Assembly: GCA_017396465.1 (NCBI GenBank)
Contig: JAFQLU010000049.1
Span: 1-42,424, forward strand
Direction: 5' to 3'
Length of the DNA: 42,424 nucleotides
From: Clostridia bacterium
GTDB taxonomy: Bacteria > Bacillota > Clostridia > UBA1381 > UBA9506
The translations under genes were made by a program, and so were the position numbers. Shown one piece after another: positions 25,501 to 32,604 of this stretch; position 1 is the first letter of the stretch; the number at the start of each line of letters is the position of its first letter. Under the pieces are notes generated by a model that saw only the letters and a program-made list of their open reading frames with translations, ran no database searches and was not told the origin of the DNA.

Positions 25501-27167
25501 TAACCTATAGCGCAGGCGATAAGGAAACGGTTTATGAAGCCATGAGCTGGGATGAAATATACGATGTCATGTATAGCCGTGGCTACAGAAACGCACTCAT
25601 TCCTGCCCATGTGCTGACAAAAGAACACGTACATTCCCTGCAGGGATCTTTGGTGAACGTCATCGCCCAAACCGATGCAACAACAGAAAAAGAGTTCTAT
25701 GACTTAATTACCACCGGTGTGAACGGAATCTTGTCCTCCGATTATAAAACCAATATTGCGGCGCTGGAAAGTGATGTGTTCAACGCAGGCGGCGAAAGCA
25801 TTCTGGTGCGTGGCGGCTCCGTTGTCGGACACCGTGGCGATATGGGAAATCATGACCTGTACCCCGAAAACTCGGTAGAAGCCATTGTTGCAGGTGCGCA
25901 GAGCGGTGCAGATTCTGTAGAGTTTGACGTGTATATGACCATGGATGGTTATTTGATCCTGATGCACAACAACAATATTTCCGGCTTCTTTGATTACCCC
26001 GAAGATTATACGGGAACCCGTGTGGACAGCAAAGTAACCATCACCCAGAGATACTGGAAGGGAGACTTGGAGTATCTGCAGTCTACCTATAATCCCGAAA
26101 TCGGCATGCAGCAGCTCTGGCAGCTTTATGAAGCGGTCGACACAGAATATCCTGAACTGCGTCTGCATCACGAAATCAAGGACTTCAGAACAGAAACCTT
26201 TAACCGTCTGACTTATGTTATGGAGCAATACGGCATGCGTTCGCGTTCCGACATTGTTTGCTATAATAAAGACATTATCCGTTATGCCAACGAAATGGGT
26301 ATTTCCGCACAGTTCTTAAATCTTGCGGAAGGCGAAATCGTAACAAAGGACAGCGTAAACCGCAGATACGAAACAGAAGCGCTTTATCGTCCCATCAACT
26401 CCACATGGCACACCATGTGGCAGTATATCGACACGGAATATCTGGAAGACCTGAAGCATTTCGGTCTTTCCGCATATCCCTGGGCAACATACACAGAAGA
26501 AGTAATGGACGGCTATTATGTGCAGGGCTATCAGGGCTTTACCACAGATATCGTTCACGATACAGATGATTATGTGAAGGAAATCGTGCCTTCCGTGGAT
26601 CCTTTAAGCGGCAAGGTAACTGCAAAAGCATACACGCTTTCTCACCACACGAAGAAAGGCACTTTTGACGAAAGCTCGGTAGTGGTTGAAAAATGGTGGA
26701 TTGCAGACGGAACATCAAGAGCAGATACGGAATACGATTTAGCTGATTTTGAAATCGTAGCAGTAGCAGGCCAGCCTGTTATCGACCAGACAAACAAAAC
26801 TGTCAGCGGCGGTGCAGGTGATGTGATTGCAATCCGCAGTAAGCAGGCATTAAACGGCGCTTCTTACTATGTATATTCCGACGGCTTTGATTTAGGCGAC
26901 TGCAAGGAAGGTAGCTTGAAAATTGATACAGAAAAGCATACCGTGACAGTATCGGCTAATGCAGATAGCTTCACGGAAGGTATAGCCGTTGTGGCAATTT
27001 ACAGAGACAAAGAACTGTTAGGCGCTAAAACGGTGGGTCTTTCTGAAGCTGCAGACATCAGTGAAACATTCTCCTATAGTGGAAATGCTCCTGATATAGC
27101 AAAGATTATTTTCGTAAAAGATTTGAAAAATGTAGTGCCTATGAGAGAGGCAATTGTACTGAAATAG
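22575..27167 (+). CDS. Secreted glycerophosphodiester phosphodiesterase with duplicated LamG-like domains
   Basis: The 1530-residue protein begins with a signal peptide (cleavage expected after VQA, residue 26). Residues 32-288 and 296-545 are two closely similar concanavalin/LamG-type domains (both with NTGNG, KVRQAISG, FVIFQSAN and FIVNGTYQTERKPQVIFGAA). A Cys/His-rich stretch (about 558-615, CTKEDC and CNVCDY) follows, then an F5/8-type (discoidin-like) region (about 740-905). The catalytic GDPD barrel (about 1075-1340) has GHRG (H1086), YPENS (E1098), EFDVYM (E1116, D1118) and LMHNN (H1131), all expected family residues. The end (about 1440-1530) resembles a module in two other proteins here. 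No anchor motif is visible. Likely role: hydrolysis of glycerophosphodiesters (or teichoic/phosphoglycerol substituents) at glycan surfaces; the substrate is inferred. Confidence 0.85.
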   Translation: MCLKKMMSCILACLMIAAMAVLPVQAETAVPTGYVTDNLVLFLDANNNTGNGYDADATDWVDLSDATGATKVSTNGNTWGTTERCLDMNGYIKLPEKVRQAISGDNWTVEFVMEDYPETASASNIRNVMALTGDDAWIASSTTKGSTPNDNFVIFQSANTSNLRLKMMGASTGRVISGSYFGPSNATAVNGTTTAIAFDKNNNRIGWYFDGKASSLVSFYVQDTVKADGFIVNGTYQTERKPQVIFGAATDRVASREFIGKVKAIRVYSDALTDAEKAQNAALDRTRYKVDDDDGYLKDNLVLHLDANNNTGNGFDANATSWTDLSDPTGNTKVDLNGNSWGKDEGYLDSYYLDVNGYIKLPDKVRQAISGKEWTVEFILDSYPTGTTSNIRNILALTGDDEWIASTKTKGSTPNDNFVIFQSANAKTLRLKMMGASGAIFNYFGVDDTASLEQTTNTITFHHDKKQAAWYQNGTAKYVSGFLRQDTAKTDGFIVNGTYQTERKPQVIFGAATDTVASREFMAKVRAIRVYSDVLTADEMKINAGADAGNFYSEDGSTHRHSYATEYSQNETSHWYACTKEDCVSAPSELKEFGDHVYDGSDDYICNVCDYTRSTKITESYEVDIYEPDTDIKTAPIVMQTANAATSDVSSEAKRPSALIFDVKAENGVLYAYDGDEKLGEFTALYKKNGSKANMGARISDMATAEALAEWVGRDRIGNLWVISNDVEQLVTVSSPSKLDLSDRTITTAGNPVKARYLRVVSDTKYLGCSEFDVTGKTESGETIDLLHDANGNLRTGVVLSHSGTIYDNGATIDWIANGNEEDRTYIGGETGKTYFQIDLGSEQNVTGITYKIIDDAKWNHFRYQDFKIVLSNDPAFLTGVTTVMNIGKLGTENTPENFPLYFKVDLSGTGTGYAGDMKITPYMSNLVRGIVDFTGKTVRGPGRISYDFGTDAEDILDEPVGGAFANKTQQNFEYVTYSAGDKETVYEAMSWDEIYDVMYSRGYRNALIPAHVLTKEHVHSLQGSLVNVIAQTDATTEKEFYDLITTGVNGILSSDYKTNIAALESDVFNAGGESILVRGGSVVGHRGDMGNHDLYPENSVEAIVAGAQSGADSVEFDVYMTMDGYLILMHNNNISGFFDYPEDYTGTRVDSKVTITQRYWKGDLEYLQSTYNPEIGMQQLWQLYEAVDTEYPELRLHHEIKDFRTETFNRLTYVMEQYGMRSRSDIVCYNKDIIRYANEMGISAQFLNLAEGEIVTKDSVNRRYETEALYRPINSTWHTMWQYIDTEYLEDLKHFGLSAYPWATYTEEVMDGYYVQGYQGFTTDIVHDTDDYVKEIVPSVDPLSGKVTAKAYTLSHHTKKGTFDESSVVVEKWWIADGTSRADTEYDLADFEIVAVAGQPVIDQTNKTVSGGAGDVIAIRSKQALNGASYYVYSDGFDLGDCKEGSLKIDTEKHTVTVSANADSFTEGIAVVAIYRDKELLGAKTVGLSEAADISETFSYSGNAPDIAKIIFVKDLKNVVPMREAIVLK

Positions 27168-27176
27168 AGTAAAAAT

Positions 27177-27214
27177 AAAAATCCATCCGCACATAAGTGT
27201 GGGTGGATTTTTTT
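27177..27214 (+). terminator. Rho-independent terminator of the GDPD gene
   Basis: AAAATCCATCCGCAC and a matching arm ending GGTGGATTTTT form a stem (one G-T wobble) around ATAA, with a long T-run. Confidence 0.9.
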
Positions 27215-27226
27215 CGATGCAATCAA

Positions 27227-27254
27227 AAAGACGTGCCTTTTAAGACACGTCTTT
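27227..27254 (-). terminator. Terminator of the GH36 gene
   Basis: On the minus strand AAAGACGTG pairs with CACGTCTTT, followed by TTGATTG. It lies 5 bp past the GH36 stop codon, back to back with the terminator of the convergent gene. Confidence 0.7.
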
Positions 27255-27258
27255 GGAG

Positions 27259-29115
27259 TTATATTTTATCAAAATAACATTTCACCGTTCTGTGATTTCC
27301 GGGTAGGGCAACATCAATGCCGTGTTGGTTGATTTCTTTTCCTGTCATCACGGTGCCGGAGGAAAGCTTATAGCTTGCGTTTTCGTCCACCATGGGAAAG
27401 AGTGTGACATTATCCTGGCGGATTTTGTGGGTATATACCAAGATTCTGGACTTCGTCATGGCAATATCAGTGTACTGCAAGACCAGAACTGATTCGGTGT
27501 CACACAGAATGCGGCAAACTGCCGTTTTCCAGAAGTCTCTTTCTGCCTTAAAATCTGCAATTTCCTGCTTGAACGTTTTCATCAAGTTATCTGTGAAGGA
27601 ATTCAGGTCGCAGGAAAAACTGATAGGACCGCCCAGCATAAACCCGGAGATGAAGTCCGGGAACACGGCTGCGATGCTGTTCCAGGTGGCATCGTTTGTG
27701 GCAAGGATTTTTTCCGTCAGCTCGTCACTGTCATACACGGGACCGAAATTGTCCAAAGAACGGATGGTTGCCCAACGCTCCATCCAGTTCGCCGGCATAC
27801 GGCGGATGGTGTCTTTCACGATACGGAGACCTTCGTAGGGGCTCTGGTCATCGGTGAACCAGAAACTGTCGAAATCCTTACCGTCACGGACGGACATACG
27901 CTGACCGCCGGATGCGCAGTTACACAGATACAAATCAGGATACCGCGCCTTTACTTTGGCGAGGTACTCGTTGTACCCCTCAAAATATGCGGTAAAGGCA
28001 GACTGATATTTGTCGTAGCTCAGGTCGGAGTTAAAATCAAATTTCATAAAGTCTGCGTGGAAACGGTCAATCAGCTGGCAGGTGATGTTAAAAATATGTT
28101 CTCTTGCTTCGGGATTGGCAAAATCCAGGAAATAATTTCCCTTATATTCGATGAAATAATCGGGATGAGTTTTTAGAATTTCTGCCGATTCGCCGGCGCT
28201 TTCCGGCTCCAGCCAGAAGCCAAATTTCATACCTGCCTTGTGAACCTCGTCGGCAAACTCGGCAGTTCTTCCGTAGAAGCCACCGGTCATGTTTTCTTTC
28301 CAGTCGCCACGGGTGCCCCACCAGAGACTTCCGTCGCCAAACCAGCCTGCGTCCACAACATAGTATTCCACGCCCAGCTCCTTGGCTCTGGGAATCTGCG
28401 CCATGGCAGACTCATAGTTGATTTTATCGAACTGATACATCCAGGTGTTATATAAAACAGGCATTTCCCTTCTGGGGAAATGGGTGTGACAGTAGTTATG
28501 AATCTTATAGCAGTCCAAATCCACTTTGTTTAATACATCATATGTAATCACGGTGGGAAGCGCAAAGCTTTCACCGGGCGCCAGTGTTTTGGTGAAGTTA
28601 TCCTTTAAGATACCGGCATATACTTCAATTGCCGTCAGCTCACCGCCCGCGTAGATACGACTTGCGGTCAGCTCCCATGCAGATTGTGCCAGCAGGTGAA
28701 ATGCTGTTCCGCGGTTTGTCTGATTGCTCCACAGAACCATGAAAGGTGCGGCAGAACTGGTATTTCTCACGCTTTTACAGATAGCGGAAACAGAAGTTAC
28801 CAAAGGCTGCCATGCGCCCATGCTCTCGTTCTGCCAGCCGTTATACTGGGAATACACCTCGTATTCGCCACCGTCAAACTGAAACTTCAGCTGCAGGCAG
28901 TTTAAGGTGATGTTTTTGTCGCTTGTGTTTGTAACAGATGTAGTGTATGTGCAGACACCTAAATCATCCGTTTCTGTAACGGTTTTAGCAACAACACCAT
29001 TGGTTTCAGCGGAATGTGCGTCGTCTGCTGTGGTAGCTGTTCCGCAGATTTCGCCGAAATCACCGGTGATAACCCATATATCTCTTGCATTGGTTTTATC
29101 GGTTATTTTTTTCAT
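27259..29115 (-). CDS. GH36 alpha-galactosidase-like enzyme
   Basis: The 618-residue protein lacks a signal peptide. An N-terminal beta-supersandwich is followed by a TIM barrel with VVDAGWFG, FGFWLEPE, KFDFNSD (nucleophile Asp D360; classical form KWDxNR) and CNCASGGQRMS, then FTDDQSP with the acid/base Asp (D422 or D423). The 62-residue spacing between the two catalytic Asp fits GH36. It probably removes alpha-linked galactose (or a related sugar) from imported oligosaccharides; the KFDFNSD change leaves the substrate open. It lies 57 bp downstream of an AraC-type gene on the same strand and may be co-transcribed with it. GAGGATG is the ribosome site. Confidence 0.88.
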   Translation of the reverse strand: MKKITDKTNARDIWVITGDFGEICGTATTADDAHSAETNGVVAKTVTETDDLGVCTYTTSVTNTSDKNITLNCLQLKFQFDGGEYEVYSQYNGWQNESMGAWQPLVTSVSAICKSVRNTSSAAPFMVLWSNQTNRGTAFHLLAQSAWELTASRIYAGGELTAIEVYAGILKDNFTKTLAPGESFALPTVITYDVLNKVDLDCYKIHNYCHTHFPRREMPVLYNTWMYQFDKINYESAMAQIPRAKELGVEYYVVDAGWFGDGSLWWGTRGDWKENMTGGFYGRTAEFADEVHKAGMKFGFWLEPESAGESAEILKTHPDYFIEYKGNYFLDFANPEAREHIFNITCQLIDRFHADFMKFDFNSDLSYDKYQSAFTAYFEGYNEYLAKVKARYPDLYLCNCASGGQRMSVRDGKDFDSFWFTDDQSPYEGLRIVKDTIRRMPANWMERWATIRSLDNFGPVYDSDELTEKILATNDATWNSIAAVFPDFISGFMLGGPISFSCDLNSFTDNLMKTFKQEIADFKAERDFWKTAVCRILCDTESVLVLQYTDIAMTKSRILVYTHKIRQDNVTLFPMVDENASYKLSSGTVMTGKEINQHGIDVALPGNHRTVKCYFDKI

Positions 29116-29171
29116 AGTATCATCCTCGTTTCTGTATGAAAATGCTTGGCTTTATTCTATCATAGTTTGCG

Positions 29172-29966
29172 CTATTGCGCAAGTGGAATTTTGGAAGGTT
29201 GGTTTTTCTGCAGATAATTATATGTGTAGGCAGAGGGGGACACGCCCATCAGCCGCTTGAATTCCACGGAAAAGTGTTTATAGTCCCGATACCCGCAAAG
29301 GTCGGCAACCTCCTGCAGACTGTAGTAATTAGCAAGGATTAATGCCGCAGCGTGGCGGATTCTTGCCTCAATGACGTATTGCTTGGGAGACATGCCGAAT
29401 TCCTTTTTGAAAAGCTTGCGAAAGTAGGGCTCGCTGATATAAGATTTTTTCGCTGCATCCGGCAAGGAAAAATCCTGATTCAAACAGTTTTTTCGAATAT
29501 AAGAAACGGCATCACGGATTTTGCTTGTTTCCGCATCGGGCAAATTATCCCGGTAAAAATCAGCAAAAAGGTCCTGCATGACCGAGGCGCATAAGTTTTT
29601 GTATCCCGGTTCTTTTTTGTTCCATAAATCCAGAATGTTCAGAAATTTTTTTTGGTAGTTTTCTGGATGCTCCGGCAAAAAATGCTCGATGGTGTCGGTT
29701 TGATAATTCAGCGTTTTCATGTGCACAACGACCATATGATCGTTTGATGCGGTACGGTCGTAGGTGATATGAGAAGGGACGAAGCATATAGAACCATCGG
29801 AAACGGATATCGCTTTTTTTCCGTCATCCATCACAGCGTCAGAGGAAAGGCGAAAAGAAACAGCATCAAACAAGCGATTTGTATTATGGGTGCATGAATA
29901 GGTGCTTTGCTTCAGCTCCAGCACGTCCAATATCTCAAACACAATATATTCCTGCTCGAAAATCAA
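29172..29966 (-). CDS. AraC-family transcriptional regulator
   Basis: The 264-residue protein has an N-terminal ligand-sensing half (cupin-like) and a C-terminal AraC DNA-binding domain with two helix-turn-helix units: LPDAAKKSYISEPYFRKLFK and LQEVADLCGYRDYKHFSVEFKR, ending GVSPSAYTYNY. TTG is proposed as start because GGGAGG stands 8 bp upstream; the in-frame GTG three codons earlier overlaps that site. It is divergent from the GH10 gene and upstream of the GH36 gene, so it probably activates one or both in response to a plant-derived sugar. The ligand is unknown. Confidence 0.88.
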   Translation of the reverse strand: MIFEQEYIVFEILDVLELKQSTYSCTHNTNRLFDAVSFRLSSDAVMDDGKKAISVSDGSICFVPSHITYDRTASNDHMVVVHMKTLNYQTDTIEHFLPEHPENYQKKFLNILDLWNKKEPGYKNLCASVMQDLFADFYRDNLPDAETSKIRDAVSYIRKNCLNQDFSLPDAAKKSYISEPYFRKLFKKEFGMSPKQYVIEARIRHAAALILANYYSLQEVADLCGYRDYKHFSVEFKRLMGVSPSAYTYNYLQKNQPSKIPLAQ

Positions 29967-29992
29967 GATAATCACCTCCCGGTATTAGGAGT

Positions 29993-30021
29993 ATTGTATC
30001 ATAACAGACTCGAAAAATCAA
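29993..30021 (-). promoter_or_regulatory. Promoter of the araC-type gene
   Basis: On the minus strand: TTGATT, 17 bp, TACAAT. It lies in the divergent region shared with GH10. ACCTT (30021-30025) and AAGGT (30039-30043) form a spaced inverted repeat that could be an operator. Confidence 0.6.
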
Positions 30022-30094
30022 CCTTTTCAATCGTTTTCAAGGTGGATTTTTCTTGGGATCTGTAATACAATCAAAAAAGAAAGGGGAGAGATCC

Positions 30095-31444
30095 ATGAAT
30101 AACAGAAGAAAAGTATTGGAACTGTTTGAAAGGCAAAAAATTCAGACAGAAGACAGAATTCAAAACGGAATAGAACAGCATCGCAAAGGCTTTGCGCATC
30201 TGGAAATAAAAGATAAGAACGGACAAGTGATTCCGAACGCAAAGGTGAGAGTGAATCAAACAAGTCACGCCTTTCGATTTGGTGCCAATCTGTTTATGCT
30301 GGAAGAAATGGAAACAAAAGAGAAAAACGAGGCGTATAAAAAGTATTTTGCAGATCTTTTCAATATGGCAACGTTGCCGTTTTACTGGGATGCAACAGAG
30401 CCGGAAAAGGGCAAGACAAGATATACAAAAGACAGCGAAAAGTTTTATAGAAGACCGCCCATTGATTTGTGTATAGAATACTGCGAGGCAAACGGTATAG
30501 AGCCAAGGGAACACGCCTTAGCGTACGACAGATTCTTCCCGAAATGGTTATATGATGCATCTGTGGAAGAAGTGAAACAAGCACTCGTAAAACGATGTCA
30601 GGAAATTTCTGAACGGTATCGCGATAAAATTCCGACCATTGAAGTAACAAACGAAATGGAATGGAGTGACAGCAGAACATCGTTTTATAACGAACCGGAT
30701 TTCGTGGAATGGTGTTTCAAAACCGCGGAAAAATATTTTCCCGGCAATCAGCTTGTTGTGAATGAGTGGATGGGTCTTTGCTGGGAGGATCGTTGCCGTT
30801 TTAATGATAAATACTATACGTATATTGAAAACACGTTGCTTAAAGGCGCAAGAATTGATGCGATAGGCATGCAGTTTCATACCTTCTTCCGTTTGGAGGA
30901 TGAGTATGAAAAGTCGAGACCATATTATGATCCGGATAAATTATACCGTCACATGGATTTATATGCAAACCTTGGAAAACCTCTGCAGGTGACGGAAATC
31001 ACCATTCCCGCCTACTCGAACGGCGAAGAAGATGAGCAGATTCAGGCGGAAATTTTAACATGGCTTTATAAAATCTGGTTTTCTCATCCAAATATGGAGC
31101 AGATTATTTACTGGAATCTGGTGGATGGATATGCGCATCTTTGGGATCCCGATCCGGAAGCCATCAAAGCATCCCAAGGGAATATGACTTTGGGCGAAAA
31201 CTATTATTACGGCGGTCTGATTCGTTTTGACCTGACACCGAAGCCCTCTTACTACGCCCTCAAAAAGCTGATTCAGGAAGAGTGGCACACGGAAGAAGCG
31301 ATGGAAACAGACAACGAAGGAAAAGCAATGTTTAAAGGCTTTTACGGTACATACGATGTGGAAGTGGAAAAAGACGGTGTTGTGACGACACATACCATAA
31401 ATTTCACGTCGAAGAGCAAAGAGCAGTTTGAGATTACATTGTAA
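30095..31444 (+). CDS. GH10 endo-beta-1,4-xylanase-like enzyme
   Basis: The 449-residue protein has no signal peptide, so it should hydrolyse imported xylo-oligosaccharides in the cytoplasm. A short N-terminal beta-rich segment (about 33-55) leads to the barrel with FRFGANLF, YWDATEPEKG, HALAYDRFFPKWL, EVTNEMEW (acid/base E187) and LQVTEITIP (nucleophile E301), then IIYWNLVDGYAHLW. The C-terminal 45 residues form a small beta-rich extension (GFYGTYDVEVEKDG). The ATG after AAGGGGAGAG is used. Upstream there is a good -10 (TACAAT at 30066) but a poor -35, consistent with activation by the divergent AraC-type regulator. A terminator follows directly. Confidence 0.9.
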   Translation: MNNRRKVLELFERQKIQTEDRIQNGIEQHRKGFAHLEIKDKNGQVIPNAKVRVNQTSHAFRFGANLFMLEEMETKEKNEAYKKYFADLFNMATLPFYWDATEPEKGKTRYTKDSEKFYRRPPIDLCIEYCEANGIEPREHALAYDRFFPKWLYDASVEEVKQALVKRCQEISERYRDKIPTIEVTNEMEWSDSRTSFYNEPDFVEWCFKTAEKYFPGNQLVVNEWMGLCWEDRCRFNDKYYTYIENTLLKGARIDAIGMQFHTFFRLEDEYEKSRPYYDPDKLYRHMDLYANLGKPLQVTEITIPAYSNGEEDEQIQAEILTWLYKIWFSHPNMEQIIYWNLVDGYAHLWDPDPEAIKASQGNMTLGENYYYGGLIRFDLTPKPSYYALKKLIQEEWHTEEAMETDNEGKAMFKGFYGTYDVEVEKDGVVTTHTINFTSKSKEQFEITL

Positions 31445-31450
31445 AAAGGT

Positions 31451-31479
31451 AAGGTGCAGCAAAATGCTGCACCTTTTTT
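31451..31479. terminator. Terminator between GH10 and the convergent Fe-S protein gene
   Basis: AAGGTGCAGCA, AAA loop, perfect complement, then a T-run on the plus strand. The minus-strand tail is also T-rich but interrupted. Confidence 0.88.
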
Positions 31480-31513
31480 ACTTGAATATTTTGTATTTTT
31501 TTACTGCAGAATC

Positions 31514-32581
31514 TTAATCCGGCTCTTTGTCATGCTGTTTGGAAAGGTCGTTTTGTGGTTCAGCAGATGTATTTTTCTTTGCCATAGCGCCTAACCCGCT
31601 GACAGAGGTGTTGCCGCCCTCGGTGGGTTCATAATCCGACCAATCCACGCTCCAGAGCGGTTTTCTGCGGAACGGTTTTTTGAAGGTGTTTTTCAGAACG
31701 CCTCGTTTTTCCATGTTGATCATGCAGGCACGGGTACACCCTTTTGCACCGCAAACCGCCTGCCCTGTATTATAAAGATTGGCAGGCTTATGATAAAACG
31801 GAGAATGAGAAGCCGGCTTAATATCGTCTCGTCCCTCCTGGTAGGTTCCCTTTTCACCATCCTGACACAGTTCACCGCCACGAAAAGCAATATCGCAGGC
31901 GTCACAGTCCAATTCGCCCCATTCCACTTCGTGACCTGCTAAAGTTACCTTTACGGTTTTGGTAGCGCTGATGGCGTTACCGGGACATTCTCTGACACAT
32001 GCCATACAGCGGTTACAAAGCTTGGGACCGTCATAAATGGGGTCGGGCTCTAATTCCAGCTCAGTTAAGATAACGCCCACACGCAGACGGGGACCAAATT
32101 CCGGTGTCAACAACATTTTGCTGTACCCGATTTCGCCGAGACCTGCTAAATAAGCACAAATTCTTAAATGCAGCATAATATCCGGCTGCGGCTTGCCGGG
32201 TTCTACGGGTTTGGAATAGTTTTCACGCAGATTCCCCTCGTTATCAATACCACGCCAATCACTCTGGTGACCAATGGGAATGGCTTCATATCCTGCATCT
32301 TCAATCACACGGCACATGTTAATGACAGTCATGGGAATATACATATAGGTAAGACCACCATAGCCCATAGCGGCGTAGTTGGAGAAAAACGTGCCCTCTT
32401 CAATTCCGCGAAGAGAACCTCTCATCACGCGGAATCCCATCACAATCATGCTTTTCGCTTCGGGCATAATGAATCTGGGGTCCATCTGGGGCGGAGCGCC
32501 TTCAAAACGGTCCATGGGTGCGATGCCGCAAAGGTCGGCGCCGCATTGGTATGCTAAATTTTTAATATCTTGTGCATTCAT
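31514..32581 (-). CDS. QueG-like double [4Fe-4S] oxidoreductase
   Basis: The 355-residue protein resembles the epoxyqueuosine reductase/reductive dehalogenase group. One ferredoxin-type cluster is LCNRCMACVRECP (C189, C192, C195, C199); further Cys at 226, 229, 277, 282 and 286 (LDCDACD, VCGAKGCTRAC) can supply the second cluster. The N-terminal 180 residues contain the conserved GIAPMDRF and YLAGLGEIGYSKMLLTPEFGPR. The C-terminus after residue 300 is low-complexity and hydrophilic. It is the last gene of a GH39 / GH36-like / Fe-S operon (23-bp gap), odd company for tRNA modification, so a role on a glycan-linked aromatic or methyl group is conceivable but unproven. AAGGAG is the ribosome site. 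Confidence 0.75.
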   Translation of the reverse strand: MNAQDIKNLAYQCGADLCGIAPMDRFEGAPPQMDPRFIMPEAKSMIVMGFRVMRGSLRGIEEGTFFSNYAAMGYGGLTYMYIPMTVINMCRVIEDAGYEAIPIGHQSDWRGIDNEGNLRENYSKPVEPGKPQPDIMLHLRICAYLAGLGEIGYSKMLLTPEFGPRLRVGVILTELELEPDPIYDGPKLCNRCMACVRECPGNAISATKTVKVTLAGHEVEWGELDCDACDIAFRGGELCQDGEKGTYQEGRDDIKPASHSPFYHKPANLYNTGQAVCGAKGCTRACMINMEKRGVLKNTFKKPFRRKPLWSVDWSDYEPTEGGNTSVSGLGAMAKKNTSAEPQNDLSKQHDKEPD

Positions 32582-32604
32582 GTATATTTCTCCTTGCTGT
32601 TGGT

